Source: Sphingomonas yabuuchiae
GTDB lineage: Bacteria > Pseudomonadota > Alphaproteobacteria > Sphingomonadales > Sphingomonadaceae
Length of the DNA stretch: 64,000 nt
NCBI RefSeq assembly: GCF_001477495.1
Contig: NZ_LDTF01000051.1
Span: 1-64,000, forward strand
Direction of reading: 5' to 3'
Position 1 is the first letter of the stretch, and the number at the start of each line of letters is the position of its first letter. The position numbers were made by a program, and so were the translations under genes. The notes under the pieces were generated by a model that did not search any database, was not told the DNA's origin, and saw only the letters and a list, made by a program, of their open reading frames with translations. This document shows positions 46,061 to 55,418 of this stretch, piece after piece.

Positions 46061-47131
46061 CTAAGGCCGGGACGCGCGGACCGGACGGCGCGGTCGCCGG
46101 AACCAGAAGGTCCAGACCGCCAACGATCCCAACAAGCTCAGCGCCAGACCGCTGACGGTCATCAGCAGTTTCCACGCCAGCCCACCCACACGCCCGGCAT
46201 GAAGCGGATAGAACATGGTATAGACGCGGGCGGCTCGCGGCATCGCCATCGCGTCGGTGTTGGACAGCAGGCGGCCGGTGGCGGCATCGAAGACCAGGGT
46301 AGTTCGCCCATTGGGCAACCACTCGTCTGCCCGTCGCATTCGCAGTGTTATCGGGTCTCCCCGCTTGCGCGGCATGGACAGGATACGAGGAACGGCATCG
46401 GGAAAACGCTGGCTCGCCGTCGTCAGCATCGCGCGCCAGGGCGGATTGGCCGACAGCGACCCGCCATGCACCTTGCCCGGCCGCAACGCCGCCAGCGCCT
46501 TGGCGGGGGAGCCGAACGGCGCCACGACGATCATCGCCACCGGGCGAAACACCATCGCCGCGCCGGTAATGCTCGACAGCAAGAGCAGCGGTGCGACGAT
46601 GATACCCAGATCGCGGTGATGCATGACGATCGCCGGACGGCTCATGCGTTTCGGCAGCAGCCGCCATTTGAACGTTCGCCGGGTCCGCCACCACAGGATC
46701 GTGCCCGACACCACGAAGAACAGCCCGCACAGCCCCGCAATCCCGATCACCGTCTCGCCGATATCGCTGGCGAACAGATGATGGTGGAAGTCGAACAGCC
46801 ACAGCTCCGGTCGCTCCCACTGGCTGCTCCAGCGTTCGACGATCCGCCCGCCCTGATCGGCATAGGCACCCGCCCCATGGGCAAGCCGAAGCTGGTGCAG
46901 GGCAAAGCCGTTATCGGCGAACACCACGCTCTCGCCGCCCTCAGGCTGAGGGAGCAGACGCTGGACCGCCGTCGCGACGGAGGCCGGATCGCGGATCAGC
47001 GGCATCGTCTTGCCCGGCACCGTGATCCACGCGGTCTTCCAGACCAGTAGGCACCCGGTCAGCCCCAGCAGACCCAGGACCAGACCGATGATGCCGCCCG
47101 TCCAGCGGTGGAGCAGATCGAGCCACTTCAT
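46061..47131 (-). CDS. PepSY-associated membrane protein
   Basis: A 356-residue inner-membrane protein with four membrane segments (near 10-35, 140-165, 190-215 and 320-345) and the family start WLDLLHRWTGGIIGLVLGLLGLTG. Such PepSY proteins accompany siderophore receptors and are thought to reduce or help release iron in the periplasm. It starts 2 nt after the stop of the receptor gene, a clear operon. Confidence 0.85.
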   Translation of the reverse strand: MKWLDLLHRWTGGIIGLVLGLLGLTGCLLVWKTAWITVPGKTMPLIRDPASVATAVQRLLPQPEGGESVVFADNGFALHQLRLAHGAGAYADQGGRIVERWSSQWERPELWLFDFHHHLFASDIGETVIGIAGLCGLFFVVSGTILWWRTRRTFKWRLLPKRMSRPAIVMHHRDLGIIVAPLLLLSSITGAAMVFRPVAMIVVAPFGSPAKALAALRPGKVHGGSLSANPPWRAMLTTASQRFPDAVPRILSMPRKRGDPITLRMRRADEWLPNGRTTLVFDAATGRLLSNTDAMAMPRAARVYTMFYPLHAGRVGGLAWKLLMTVSGLALSLLGSLAVWTFWFRRPRRPVRASRP

Positions 47132-47133
47132 CG

Positions 47134-49290
47134 TCAGAACCTTACGTCCCAGCCCAGCGTAACGGTGCGCCCGCGCCCGGCGAAATAGCTGAAATTGTCG
47201 GTCGGCAGCCGGGTGTCGCTGGAATAGTCGATGTAGAAGCGGTCGAGCAGGTTCTGCGCCGCGATATAGATCGTACCCTTGCCGGTATCATAGGCGATGG
47301 TGCCGTCGACGACCGTATAGCCGCCAAAATCGTTGCGCGGGTCGCGCAGCCGCCCCTTGAATGTCCGCGACAGGAAGAATTGGCTCTGCAACCGCGCCGA
47401 CCACGGCCCGCGATCATAGCTGGCCGCCAGGTTGAGCCGGTCTGGCGAGATGTTGGTGCCGTCCAGATCGGTGTCGACGATCCCGTCGGGCGGCGTATTG
47501 CTGTCATAGCGGCCCGACAGATGCGCATAGCCGATCGACAGGCGCGTGCCCGGCAGCGGCAGGCGCATGCCCAGGTTGATCTCCAGCCCCTGGATTTCGG
47601 TTCGCAGACGCTGGACGTCGAAGATGCCGCCCGGATTGGCGATCAACAATTGCCCCTTGTCGCTGGACGACCAGAAATAGGCGGTGCTGGCATCGAACGG
47701 CCCGCGCTTCACCTCGATACCGATCTCGCGATTGTTCGATACGATGGGCGCGATGTCGAGGAAGGTGTCGATCGAAACACCCGGCTGGTTCACCGCGCGG
47801 GTGATGCGGCCGATATCGGGGACGGTGAAACCTTCGGCATAGCTGGCATAGGCACGGATGCCCCGGATGGGCTCGACGATGACGCCGCCGTTGAACAGGG
47901 CGTCCTGGAAGGTCGGCGTACCGCCCTTTACCGAAACACGGTTCGACGTCGCCAGCGTGGTATAGTCGGCAATACCGATGCGGACATTCTCCCATCGCAC
48001 CCCGCCCGCCAGTCGCACCGCCTTGTCGAACAGCGCTAGGTTCAGCTGGCCGAACGGCGCTAGGCTCCGGAAGTCGCTGGGCGGCACCCAGACGCGGTTC
48101 GTCAGGATCAGCCGCTGCTCGGTCTTGTCCCACAAGGCATCGAAACCGATGATCGCGGTCAGTGCCTCGAAACCGGGGATCGCGCGCTCATAGCTGATCT
48201 TGCCGCCAATCTTGCGACTGCGGTTTTGCGATTGGTCGATCAGAGTCCCCACCGGCGCGATCAGTGAGTCCTGGAAGGTTGCGATCGGGTTGATCTCCGC
48301 CCCGAAGGTGTCACGGGTGCGGTTCCAGAATATCTGGGTGACGAGGTTGCCCCGGGCCAGGTCCGGATCGGTGAGCGACAGCGCCACGCTCTCCGTTCGG
48401 CTCGCAGCACTGCGACCCGGCGGATCGCCGCGCTGGGCGCTGGTCGGTAGGCCGGTGACGCGGTTACCCGCCACCGCGACATAATCGCCGTCACCCTTCA
48501 GTTCGAACCGGCTGGCTATCAGGTTGAGCCTCATCGTATCGGTCACCGCATAGCCCGCGCGCGCGAACAGCGAGGTGGTTCGCGAATCTTGGGTCTCGCC
48601 CTGAGTCAGGTTCAGGCCGACCCGGCGCCCCTCCCCATCATAGAAAACGCCGCGCTTTTCATAGACCGCGCCTGCGCTGATATCGAAGCGGCCCGACTTG
48701 TACTGCAGCAGCCCGCCAACCTTGCCGCCCAGCCCGTCGCCGTGAAAATCGGCGTCGGCCGTGCCCTGCACCAGTGCGCGGCCGCTCAGTCCTTCACGAC
48801 GGGGCGCGCCGACTGTCACCTGGTTGACGATGCCACCCGTCCCGCCGACACCTTGCAGCGCATTCGAGCCATAGATCAGTTCGACCCGGTCGATGAAGAA
48901 GCCGTCGATCGTATAGCCGTCCCGGCTGCCGTCGCGCAGCGGCGTGGTCTGCGGAATACCGTTGATCGCATAAAGCGGCGAGCGCCCCCGCAGCGTCTCG
49001 CCTGCACCGGACAATTTCTGGCGGGTCGGCGAGAAAGATGGAGTCAGGGTCGCGACGGCATCGACCACCGAGCCGGAGATGGCGATCTGCTGATCCAGCG
49101 CCTGCTTGTCGATGATGTCGATGGTCAGCGGCAAGGCGTTGGGCGGCAGGACGGAGCGCGCCGCGCTCACGACGATGTCCTGCGCGGGCATATCGCCCGC
49201 TTCTGGTGCCTCCGCCTTATCCTGCGCCTGAGCTATCGCCGGATAGAGCGCGACCGAGGTCATCGCCAGAAGCCGCCAACCGATATTCAT
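47134..49290 (-). CDS. TonB-dependent outer-membrane receptor, probable siderophore type
   Basis: A 718-residue receptor with signal peptide (1-22, ending AQA), TonB box QDIVVSAAR, plug domain (about 45-165) and a 22-strand-type barrel ending in aromatic VRF. The gene pair with a PepSY protein and a Fur-box-like sequence 49 nt upstream points to ferric-siderophore uptake. The exact ligand is unknown. Start is ATG 49290; a GTG 9 nt earlier is possible. Confidence 0.87.
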   Translation of the reverse strand: MNIGWRLLAMTSVALYPAIAQAQDKAEAPEAGDMPAQDIVVSAARSVLPPNALPLTIDIIDKQALDQQIAISGSVVDAVATLTPSFSPTRQKLSGAGETLRGRSPLYAINGIPQTTPLRDGSRDGYTIDGFFIDRVELIYGSNALQGVGGTGGIVNQVTVGAPRREGLSGRALVQGTADADFHGDGLGGKVGGLLQYKSGRFDISAGAVYEKRGVFYDGEGRRVGLNLTQGETQDSRTTSLFARAGYAVTDTMRLNLIASRFELKGDGDYVAVAGNRVTGLPTSAQRGDPPGRSAASRTESVALSLTDPDLARGNLVTQIFWNRTRDTFGAEINPIATFQDSLIAPVGTLIDQSQNRSRKIGGKISYERAIPGFEALTAIIGFDALWDKTEQRLILTNRVWVPPSDFRSLAPFGQLNLALFDKAVRLAGGVRWENVRIGIADYTTLATSNRVSVKGGTPTFQDALFNGGVIVEPIRGIRAYASYAEGFTVPDIGRITRAVNQPGVSIDTFLDIAPIVSNNREIGIEVKRGPFDASTAYFWSSSDKGQLLIANPGGIFDVQRLRTEIQGLEINLGMRLPLPGTRLSIGYAHLSGRYDSNTPPDGIVDTDLDGTNISPDRLNLAASYDRGPWSARLQSQFFLSRTFKGRLRDPRNDFGGYTVVDGTIAYDTGKGTIYIAAQNLLDRFYIDYSSDTRLPTDNFSYFAGRGRTVTLGWDVRF

Positions 49291-49338
49291 ATCCGCCACC
49301 CCCTTTGTGGTGGCGGCTCTTAGGCAAAAGAATTCAAA

Positions 49339-49360
49339 ATTGCAAATCGGTCGCATTAGC
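49339..49360. promoter_or_regulatory. Predicted Fur box upstream of the TonB receptor
   Basis: ATTGCAAATCGGTCGCATTAGC. Its reverse complement matches that of the bfd site at 15 of 22 positions, sharing GCTAATG and GCAA ends. It lies about 49 nt upstream of the receptor start. Confidence 0.6.
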
Positions 49361-49506
49361 TGGATGGCACCAATCCTGTTCTTCATCGGACACCAGCCCC
49401 TTATTTGCGTACCAGCCGCAGGCATTTTCGGCGAAATACTCGAAGCTTAGAGATGGACCGTCCGGTTCAGGGACGCGTTGGTGGGGTTCATCATCGAAAG
49501 CATCCT

Positions 49507-50349
49507 GTGCCGCATTATCTGATCGCGCAAAGCGAGTTGCCCGAAGAACGCGAAGCCCGTCGCCGCCGTGCCGGCAAAAGTTCCGGTGAGACCTATGCGG
49601 CGACGCTGGAACAAATGCAGCCGGGCGTTGCCACGACGATCGTCTCCCCGGCCGACGATGCAGCCCCCGTTTTTTCAACCGACAGCTTGGCGGCGTTTGA
49701 TGCGGTCTTCCTCACCGGCTCGCCGATGCACGTCTATGACGACAGTCCCGAGGTCCGGCGTCAACTCGACTTCATGCGCCGGGTATTCGCGGCAGGCGTG
49801 CCATCCTTCGGCTCCTGCGCCGGATTGCAGATCGCCGTAGCGGCCGCAGGCGGACGGGTGCGCAAGATGCCGCAACGGATGGAGGCCGGTATCGCCCGCC
49901 GCATCGCCCCGACCGAGGCGGGGCGCGGCCATCCGCTGCTCGCGGGTCGGCCGCCCTGTTGGGATGCGCCCGCTATTCATGGTGACGAAGTGGAGGAACT
50001 ACCGCCCGGCGCTACGCTGCTTGCGAGCAACGCCGTGACCCGTGTGCAGGCGGCGGAAATCCGCTTTGAATCTGGGGTTTTCTGGGGCGTGCAATATCAT
50101 CCCGAACTGGCGCTGCGCGAGATCGCGTTGGCCATCACCGCACAGGCCGGTGACCTTGTCGAGGCGGGGCTGGCAAATGCCGAAAACGATGTCGAAGCAT
50201 GGTGCGGCGATCTCGATGCACTTTACGAAACGCCCGACAACCGGGCGCTTCGCTGGCGGCTGGGGGTGGATGGCGAATTCGCAGATGAACAGTTGCGCCG
50301 CCGCGAAATCGCCAATTTCCTGTCGCATGTCACCATGCTGAGAGGTTAA
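49507..50349 (+). CDS. Class I glutamine amidotransferase domain protein
   Basis: A 280-residue stand-alone glutaminase domain. The triad is visible: Cys104 in SFGSCAGLQ, His198 and Glu200 in VQYHPE. It resembles GuaA-like amidotransferases of unknown acceptor, with a helical C-terminal extension of about 70 residues. I chose GTG 49507 (MPHYLIAQSE); an ATG at 49453 is in frame but would add sequence unlike the family. Confidence 0.82.
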   Translation: MPHYLIAQSELPEEREARRRRAGKSSGETYAATLEQMQPGVATTIVSPADDAAPVFSTDSLAAFDAVFLTGSPMHVYDDSPEVRRQLDFMRRVFAAGVPSFGSCAGLQIAVAAAGGRVRKMPQRMEAGIARRIAPTEAGRGHPLLAGRPPCWDAPAIHGDEVEELPPGATLLASNAVTRVQAAEIRFESGVFWGVQYHPELALREIALAITAQAGDLVEAGLANAENDVEAWCGDLDALYETPDNRALRWRLGVDGEFADEQLRRREIANFLSHVTMLRG

Positions 50350-50361
50350 GCCGCCCGGCGA

Positions 50362-51786
50362 TTACGGCCCGACATCCGCCGCGCCGGTCACGACGCGGAG
50401 CGCCTTGCCCGCCTTGAAGCCCAATGCCGCGCCCACCCGGTCGTCCCAGCCATAAGGATCGTTGCGCACGATCGGCTCGCCACCATCGTCGAACAGCACT
50501 GTCTGGTAGAGAAGCCGGACGGGGATCTGTCGCGGCAGCTTGACGAAGCTCTCCTTGCCGGTCTCGCGGGCCTTGTGCCATTCGTCCAGCACACCCTCGT
50601 CCTTGGCCAGCATCTCGGCAAAGCCCAGCGCGTCGTCGACACGGACGCAGCCATGGCTCCGCTGGCGCTGGACCATGCCGAACAACGCCTTGGCAGGCGT
50701 ATCGTGCAGATAGATGGCATGGTCGTTCAGCATGTCGAACTTGACCAGCCCCAATGAATTCTTCGGCCCCGGCTGCTGCACGATCCAGCCATCCTTCCAA
50801 ACCATGTTGTTGGCCTTGAGATACCCAGCGCCCTTCTTGGCCAAGTCCTTCTGCTGGATCGAGCGCGGCACGGTCCAGGTCGGGTTCGCGACGAGACGAT
50901 AGATGGGCGACCCGAGCTGCGGCGTCTCGGTGTCCGGCTCGCCGACGACGACCTTGCGGCTATCGACGATCTTGCCGTCCCGCCAATAGGTCAGGCGGGC
51001 GGCGGCAATGTTGACGTCGATCCGCGTGGCGGGCGGCGTCCGCTCCAGCCAGCGCAGCCGTTCCATCGCAACCGCGATGGCGCGCGCCCGGTCGGCGTTT
51101 GACATGTTGAGAATCGCCAGCGCCTCGCTGCCGATGATACCATCGGGCTTCATCCCGTAATCGGCCTGCATCCGACGCACCGCATCGACGACGGTCGGAC
51201 CATAGCTGGTTCCCTGCGCCGCCTTGGGCGCCAGATAGTCGAGGATGACCAGCTCGCGCATGATGACCGGCAGGCGCGGGTCAGTCGCGCCCGGCTTGAT
51301 CGGCTCGCCGGTTCCCGCGATCTTCACCTCGGCATCCTGGGGCTGCTGACGCAGCTTCAGATAGGCGTCGGAGAGCCGCTTGTAATTGCCGTCCTGCGGC
51401 GCGAGGCTGTTCAGCCATTTGGTCAGGTCGCCGCTGCGCAACGCCGCCGCCAGTCCGGCCTTCAGGTCGGGCGACGGGCGCGGCACAGTATAGACGTCGT
51501 AAAGCTTGGTGGGATCGGTCGCACCCCGCGCCAGGGCCGTGGCGAAGCGGAGCGCCTGTTCGCTGGTCTTGGCCTCGTCGCTGCCCGACATGTCGAATGT
51601 CATATGGTCCAGGCCATGCGCAGCCCGCCCATCGATCGCCTCACGTAACTGGCCGCGCGTGCGATCACTCCACTGGGCGGGACCGGCCTGCTCCTTCGTC
51701 GAAGACGTGGCATTCTGATCCGTCGCGACCTGACCACCACATGCCGACAGCAGCAGCCCCAGCGCCAATACCGATCCCGTCCGCAT
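50362..51786 (-). CDS. YcbB-type L,D-transpeptidase lipoprotein
   Basis: A 474-residue peptidoglycan cross-linking enzyme making 3-3 links. A lipoprotein signal ends in LLSAC (Cys16). A YcbB scaffold region follows, then a peptidoglycan-binding domain (AVRRMQADYGMKPDGIIGSEAL) and the YkuD catalytic domain with SHGCVRVDD (about 375-383). It should sit in the periplasm. Start is ATG 51786 behind GGGAG; an ATG 21 nt earlier is in frame. Confidence 0.9.
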   Translation of the reverse strand: MRTGSVLALGLLLSACGGQVATDQNATSSTKEQAGPAQWSDRTRGQLREAIDGRAAHGLDHMTFDMSGSDEAKTSEQALRFATALARGATDPTKLYDVYTVPRPSPDLKAGLAAALRSGDLTKWLNSLAPQDGNYKRLSDAYLKLRQQPQDAEVKIAGTGEPIKPGATDPRLPVIMRELVILDYLAPKAAQGTSYGPTVVDAVRRMQADYGMKPDGIIGSEALAILNMSNADRARAIAVAMERLRWLERTPPATRIDVNIAAARLTYWRDGKIVDSRKVVVGEPDTETPQLGSPIYRLVANPTWTVPRSIQQKDLAKKGAGYLKANNMVWKDGWIVQQPGPKNSLGLVKFDMLNDHAIYLHDTPAKALFGMVQRQRSHGCVRVDDALGFAEMLAKDEGVLDEWHKARETGKESFVKLPRQIPVRLLYQTVLFDDGGEPIVRNDPYGWDDRVGAALGFKAGKALRVVTGAADVGP

Positions 51787-51861
51787 ATCCGTTCGTCGCT
51801 CCCTCATTTCAGATCGTAAACGCACCGAAATGAAGTCGGCTCCCGCTTCGTCTGGATTGGC

Positions 51862-52752
51862 CTACCACGCCAGCATCAGCGCGATGGTGGCATGCGGGAC
51901 CACCGTCGCCGTCGTCCCACTTGGCGCGTCCAGTCGGCGCAGTCGGTCGTCCCTGACCAGCGCGAGGATATCGGCTTGCAAGGTCGCGGCGCTGCCGCCG
52001 AGCTTGACGGGATAGGCGATGGAGAGCCCTCCGCTGCCATAAACCCGCGTGCCGCTTTGCTCGGCGTAAAAGCCGTGCCAGCCGATACCGACCAATAGCG
52101 GCACGCTGAGCGACGGTCCGTCCTCGCGCCGCGAAAGTGCGAAGGACGGACTGATCCCGGCAATGGTGTAAAGACCACCCTGCCCCTGCGTCCGGCGGGT
52201 GATCGCCGCGCGGGGCTTCAATCGACCAAGACCACGATCCGCCGCATAGAGGATGCTCAGGCTCGCTTCATGCGTGGTCGATGCCACCCCATTAGGGCTG
52301 GTCTTGATCGTATAGGTCGCGGCGGTGGTCAGTCCTTCCGCAGGACGCCAGGCAAGCCCAAGCAGATTGTTGCTTTCATACCAAGCACGCGGCGCGACGC
52401 GCTCATCCGCTTGCGGCGCATGAAAGCCGTTGGAGCTTTGCCCGATGAGGAACAGGTCGCCGCTGCCATCCCGTCCGCGCCGAAGCACCAACGCACCGCC
52501 AAAGGCGACATGCACCGGCACCCGGTCGAGCGCGGCATCATCGTCATCCAGCGCACCGCGAGCATAATCACCGTTGCGGATGTCGAGCGTTACGACCGGA
52601 TGCCAATTCCTGCCCCGGTCCTCTACGTCGATCTCGGAAAGCGTGGCATCCTCGGTATCGGCAAACGGAATGGACTGACCCCTGGCAGGGCCAGCGACCG
52701 CGACGATGGCTAACAAGATAGCCGCCATCGCCGCACCATGTCCGCGTCTCAC
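51862..52752 (-). CDS. Exported protein of unknown function
   Basis: A 296-residue protein with a signal peptide (about 1-26, AxGQS) and alternating hydrophobic/polar stretches that suggest beta strands, possibly a small outer-membrane barrel. No family recognised. The GTG start at 52752 overlaps the stop of the sugar dehydrogenase gene (GTGA); an ATG at 52728 is possible. Cotranscription with the dehydrogenase is likely. Confidence 0.6.
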   Translation of the reverse strand: MRRGHGAAMAAILLAIVAVAGPARGQSIPFADTEDATLSEIDVEDRGRNWHPVVTLDIRNGDYARGALDDDDAALDRVPVHVAFGGALVLRRGRDGSGDLFLIGQSSNGFHAPQADERVAPRAWYESNNLLGLAWRPAEGLTTAATYTIKTSPNGVASTTHEASLSILYAADRGLGRLKPRAAITRRTQGQGGLYTIAGISPSFALSRREDGPSLSVPLLVGIGWHGFYAEQSGTRVYGSGGLSIAYPVKLGGSAATLQADILALVRDDRLRRLDAPSGTTATVVPHATIALMLAW

Positions 52753-54020
52753 GAAGCCCGGCGGACCAGCCAGACTGTATCACCCGCATCATCCAGCACG
52801 AAAATTGCGCCGTCCTCGCGCGTCTGGATGCTGACCGGGCGACCATAGACCTCGCCCTTCCTGGCATCGGCGACGAAGCCGGTCAGGAAGGGCTGCAGCG
52901 CGGCGGTCGGGCGGCCACCCGAAAACGGCACGGCGAGCACATCATAGCCGCTGAAGCTGGACCGGTTCCACGAACCATGTCGTGCGACATAGGCGGTTTG
53001 CCCGTTATTCCCCTTGTCGAACGCCATACCCAGCGCGGCGGCATGGGCGCCGACCGCAACGTCGGGCATCAGCGTGGTCGCGAGCAGATCGCGACGCTCA
53101 TTGGCGTGGCGGGGATCCTGCTTTCCGTAATAGCTGTACGGCCAGCCATAGAAGCCGCCTTCCTTCACGCCGACCAAATAGTCGGGCGAGATATCGTCGC
53201 CGATTTCGTCCCGCTCGTTGACCGCCGTCCACAACACCCCGCCGGGTGCCCAGGCCATGCCGACCGGATTGCGCAGCCCCGAGGCGTAAAGCCGCTCGCG
53301 TCCGCTCGCCAGATCAACCGCCAGGATCGCGGCGCGCCGCTTTTCCTCGTCCATGCCGAACTCGCCGACATTCGAGGCCGAGCCGACCGAGACGTAGAGC
53401 GTGCGTCCATCCGGGCTGAGCAGCAGATTGCGGGTCCAGTGATTGTTATAACCCCCGGCGGGCAACGCGATCAGCGGCTTGGGTGCGGCAGTGATGGTCG
53501 TTTGGCCGGGCTGGAAGGGAAAGCTCACCACGCCGTCGGTGTTCGCGACATACAGCCGCCCGTCGACATATTGCATGCCGAATGGCTGGTTCAGTCCCTC
53601 GCGCAGCACGAAGCGCTGTTCCGCCACCCCGTCCCGGTCCGCATCGCGCAAGAGCGTCAGACGATTGGCGCTGAAGCCGGTGGTCTTCGATAAAGCCTGC
53701 CCACGTTGCACCTCGGGATCGGCGTCGAGCTTGGGCTTGGTCCGCGCCTCCGCGACGATCACATCGCCATTGGGCAGCAGCAGCGCCTGGCGTGGATAAT
53801 CGAGCCCGCCAGCGAACTTCACCACCTCATAGCCGCGCGGGGCGACGGGCTTGCGTCCTTCCGGCCAGCCGATGGTCTTGGGATGGTTGACCACCGACTC
53901 CGTCGCATAGGGCTCGGGCTGGGGCGGCAGTCCGACGACCTTTGACGCCGATTGGGCAGAGGCCCCGCCTGCGACCATGGTCGAGGCGAGAAGAAGATGG
54001 GCGAAGGCGATCCTGTTCAT
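52749..54020 (-). CDS. PQQ-dependent sugar dehydrogenase-like (sorbosone dehydrogenase family) protein
   Basis: A 423-residue periplasmic protein with signal peptide (1-23, ASAQS) and a six-blade propeller of the soluble glucose/sorbosone dehydrogenase family. GLDYPRQALLLPNGDVIVAEA opens the propeller, and RHGSWNRSSFSGYDV matches the late signature. PQQ use is known for the family but not visible in sequence. ATG 54020 follows GGGAG; the open frame further up is not used. Confidence 0.82.
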   Translation of the reverse strand: MNRIAFAHLLLASTMVAGGASAQSASKVVGLPPQPEPYATESVVNHPKTIGWPEGRKPVAPRGYEVVKFAGGLDYPRQALLLPNGDVIVAEARTKPKLDADPEVQRGQALSKTTGFSANRLTLLRDADRDGVAEQRFVLREGLNQPFGMQYVDGRLYVANTDGVVSFPFQPGQTTITAAPKPLIALPAGGYNNHWTRNLLLSPDGRTLYVSVGSASNVGEFGMDEEKRRAAILAVDLASGRERLYASGLRNPVGMAWAPGGVLWTAVNERDEIGDDISPDYLVGVKEGGFYGWPYSYYGKQDPRHANERRDLLATTLMPDVAVGAHAAALGMAFDKGNNGQTAYVARHGSWNRSSFSGYDVLAVPFSGGRPTAALQPFLTGFVADARKGEVYGRPVSIQTREDGAIFVLDDAGDTVWLVRRAS

Positions 54021-54097
54021 ATTGGCTCCCGGCTGCTTGCAGCGAGGAACCACCCGATCCGGCCATATGTCCGCCGCCGCGATCGGGACATGAAATG

Positions 54098-55417
54098 TTA
54101 CATGGGGTGGATGCGCACGTCGCGGTAGCGCGGATTGAGGATATGGAAGATCAACAGCGCGACGAGATAGGCGACGCCGCATGCAATGAAGAAGGGCTGA
54201 TAGCTCCCCACCCGGTCGAGCAACGCACCCAACGCCTTGGACGCGATGAACCCGCCGGTCGCCCCGGCAAAACCGCCCAGCCCGATCAAGGTCCCCTGCG
54301 CATAACGCGGAAACTGGTCGCCGGGCAGCGCGAAGAGATTGGTCGAAAAGCCCTGATGCGCGGCGCAGGCCAGGCCGATCATCGCCACCGCGACCCAGAT
54401 GCTGCTCGCCTGGGCGGCGAACATCACCGGCAATGCGAACAGCGCGCAGGCGAACATCGCCTGCTTGCGCGCCCGGCCCGTTTCGACGCCGCGCTTCAAG
54501 AGCCGTGAAGAATACCAGCCGCCGACGATCGCCCCGACATCGGCCATGATATAGATGGCGACCAGCGGCGGACCGAAATTCTTCAGGTCATAGCCGTAGC
54601 GGCTGTGGAAGAAGTCCGGCAGCCAGAACAGGAAGGTCCACCAGACCGGATCGATCAGGAAGCGTCCGGTCATATAGGACCAGGACTCGCGGTGCCGCAG
54701 CACGGTCAGGAAGCCTGCGCGGCCTACCGTTTCGACCGGCTCGGCTTCGATCCACGCTCGCTCCTCGGAACTGATGCGCGGATGGCTGTGGGGCGGGTGG
54801 TACAGCCGCCACCACGCCGTCAGCCAGACGAGGTTGAACAGCCCGGTGATGATGAAGGCCCAGCGCCAGTCGAGCACCAGATCGGCGATCAGGAAGCCGA
54901 CGAGAAGCGGCGTCACCACCGCGCCGACATTGGCCCCGGCGTTGAAGATGCCGATGGCCATGGCGCGTTCCTTCTTCGGGAACCATTGCGAGGCGGCCGC
55001 CAGTGCCGAGGGGAAAGTCCCCGCCTCCCCCAGCGCCAGCGGAATGCGGGCGAGCGCGAAGCCGGTGGTCGAGGTGACGAGCGTCTGCGCGAAATGGCCG
55101 ACCGTCCACGCCCCCATCGCCAGCAGATAGCCCGCCCGCGGCCCGATCCGGTCGATCAGCCAACCGAACAGCAGGAAACCCAGGCCATAGGCGACCTGGA
55201 AATAGCCGGTGATGTCGCCGTAACCGCTATTGGTCCACCCATAGAGCGCCGTCAGCTGCGGCTTGAGCACACCGAGAACCAACCGGTCGATGTAGCTCAG
55301 TACGACAGCGGCGAAGAGCAATCCGCAGATGACCCAGCGCACTCGCCCGCGCGGCGGCGGCACGGCTTGGGCGACGGTGTCGGGCGCTGCGGCGGCGGCC
55401 TGGGTCAGGTCGCTCAC
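54098..55417 (-). CDS. MFS transporter, anion:cation symporter (hexuronate) type
   Basis: A 439-residue 12-segment transporter. LSYIDRLVLGVLKPQL at the first helix and AREALGEAGTFPS-like ALGEAGTFPSALAAASQWFPKKERA are typical of the ACS family that includes ExuT and glucarate carriers. It lies 1 nt after the manD stop region on the same strand, so glucuronate/galacturonate or aldonate uptake is the likely job. Confidence 0.85.
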   Translation of the reverse strand: MSDLTQAAAAAPDTVAQAVPPPRGRVRWVICGLLFAAVVLSYIDRLVLGVLKPQLTALYGWTNSGYGDITGYFQVAYGLGFLLFGWLIDRIGPRAGYLLAMGAWTVGHFAQTLVTSTTGFALARIPLALGEAGTFPSALAAASQWFPKKERAMAIGIFNAGANVGAVVTPLLVGFLIADLVLDWRWAFIITGLFNLVWLTAWWRLYHPPHSHPRISSEERAWIEAEPVETVGRAGFLTVLRHRESWSYMTGRFLIDPVWWTFLFWLPDFFHSRYGYDLKNFGPPLVAIYIMADVGAIVGGWYSSRLLKRGVETGRARKQAMFACALFALPVMFAAQASSIWVAVAMIGLACAAHQGFSTNLFALPGDQFPRYAQGTLIGLGGFAGATGGFIASKALGALLDRVGSYQPFFIACGVAYLVALLIFHILNPRYRDVRIHPM

Positions 55418-55418
55418 C

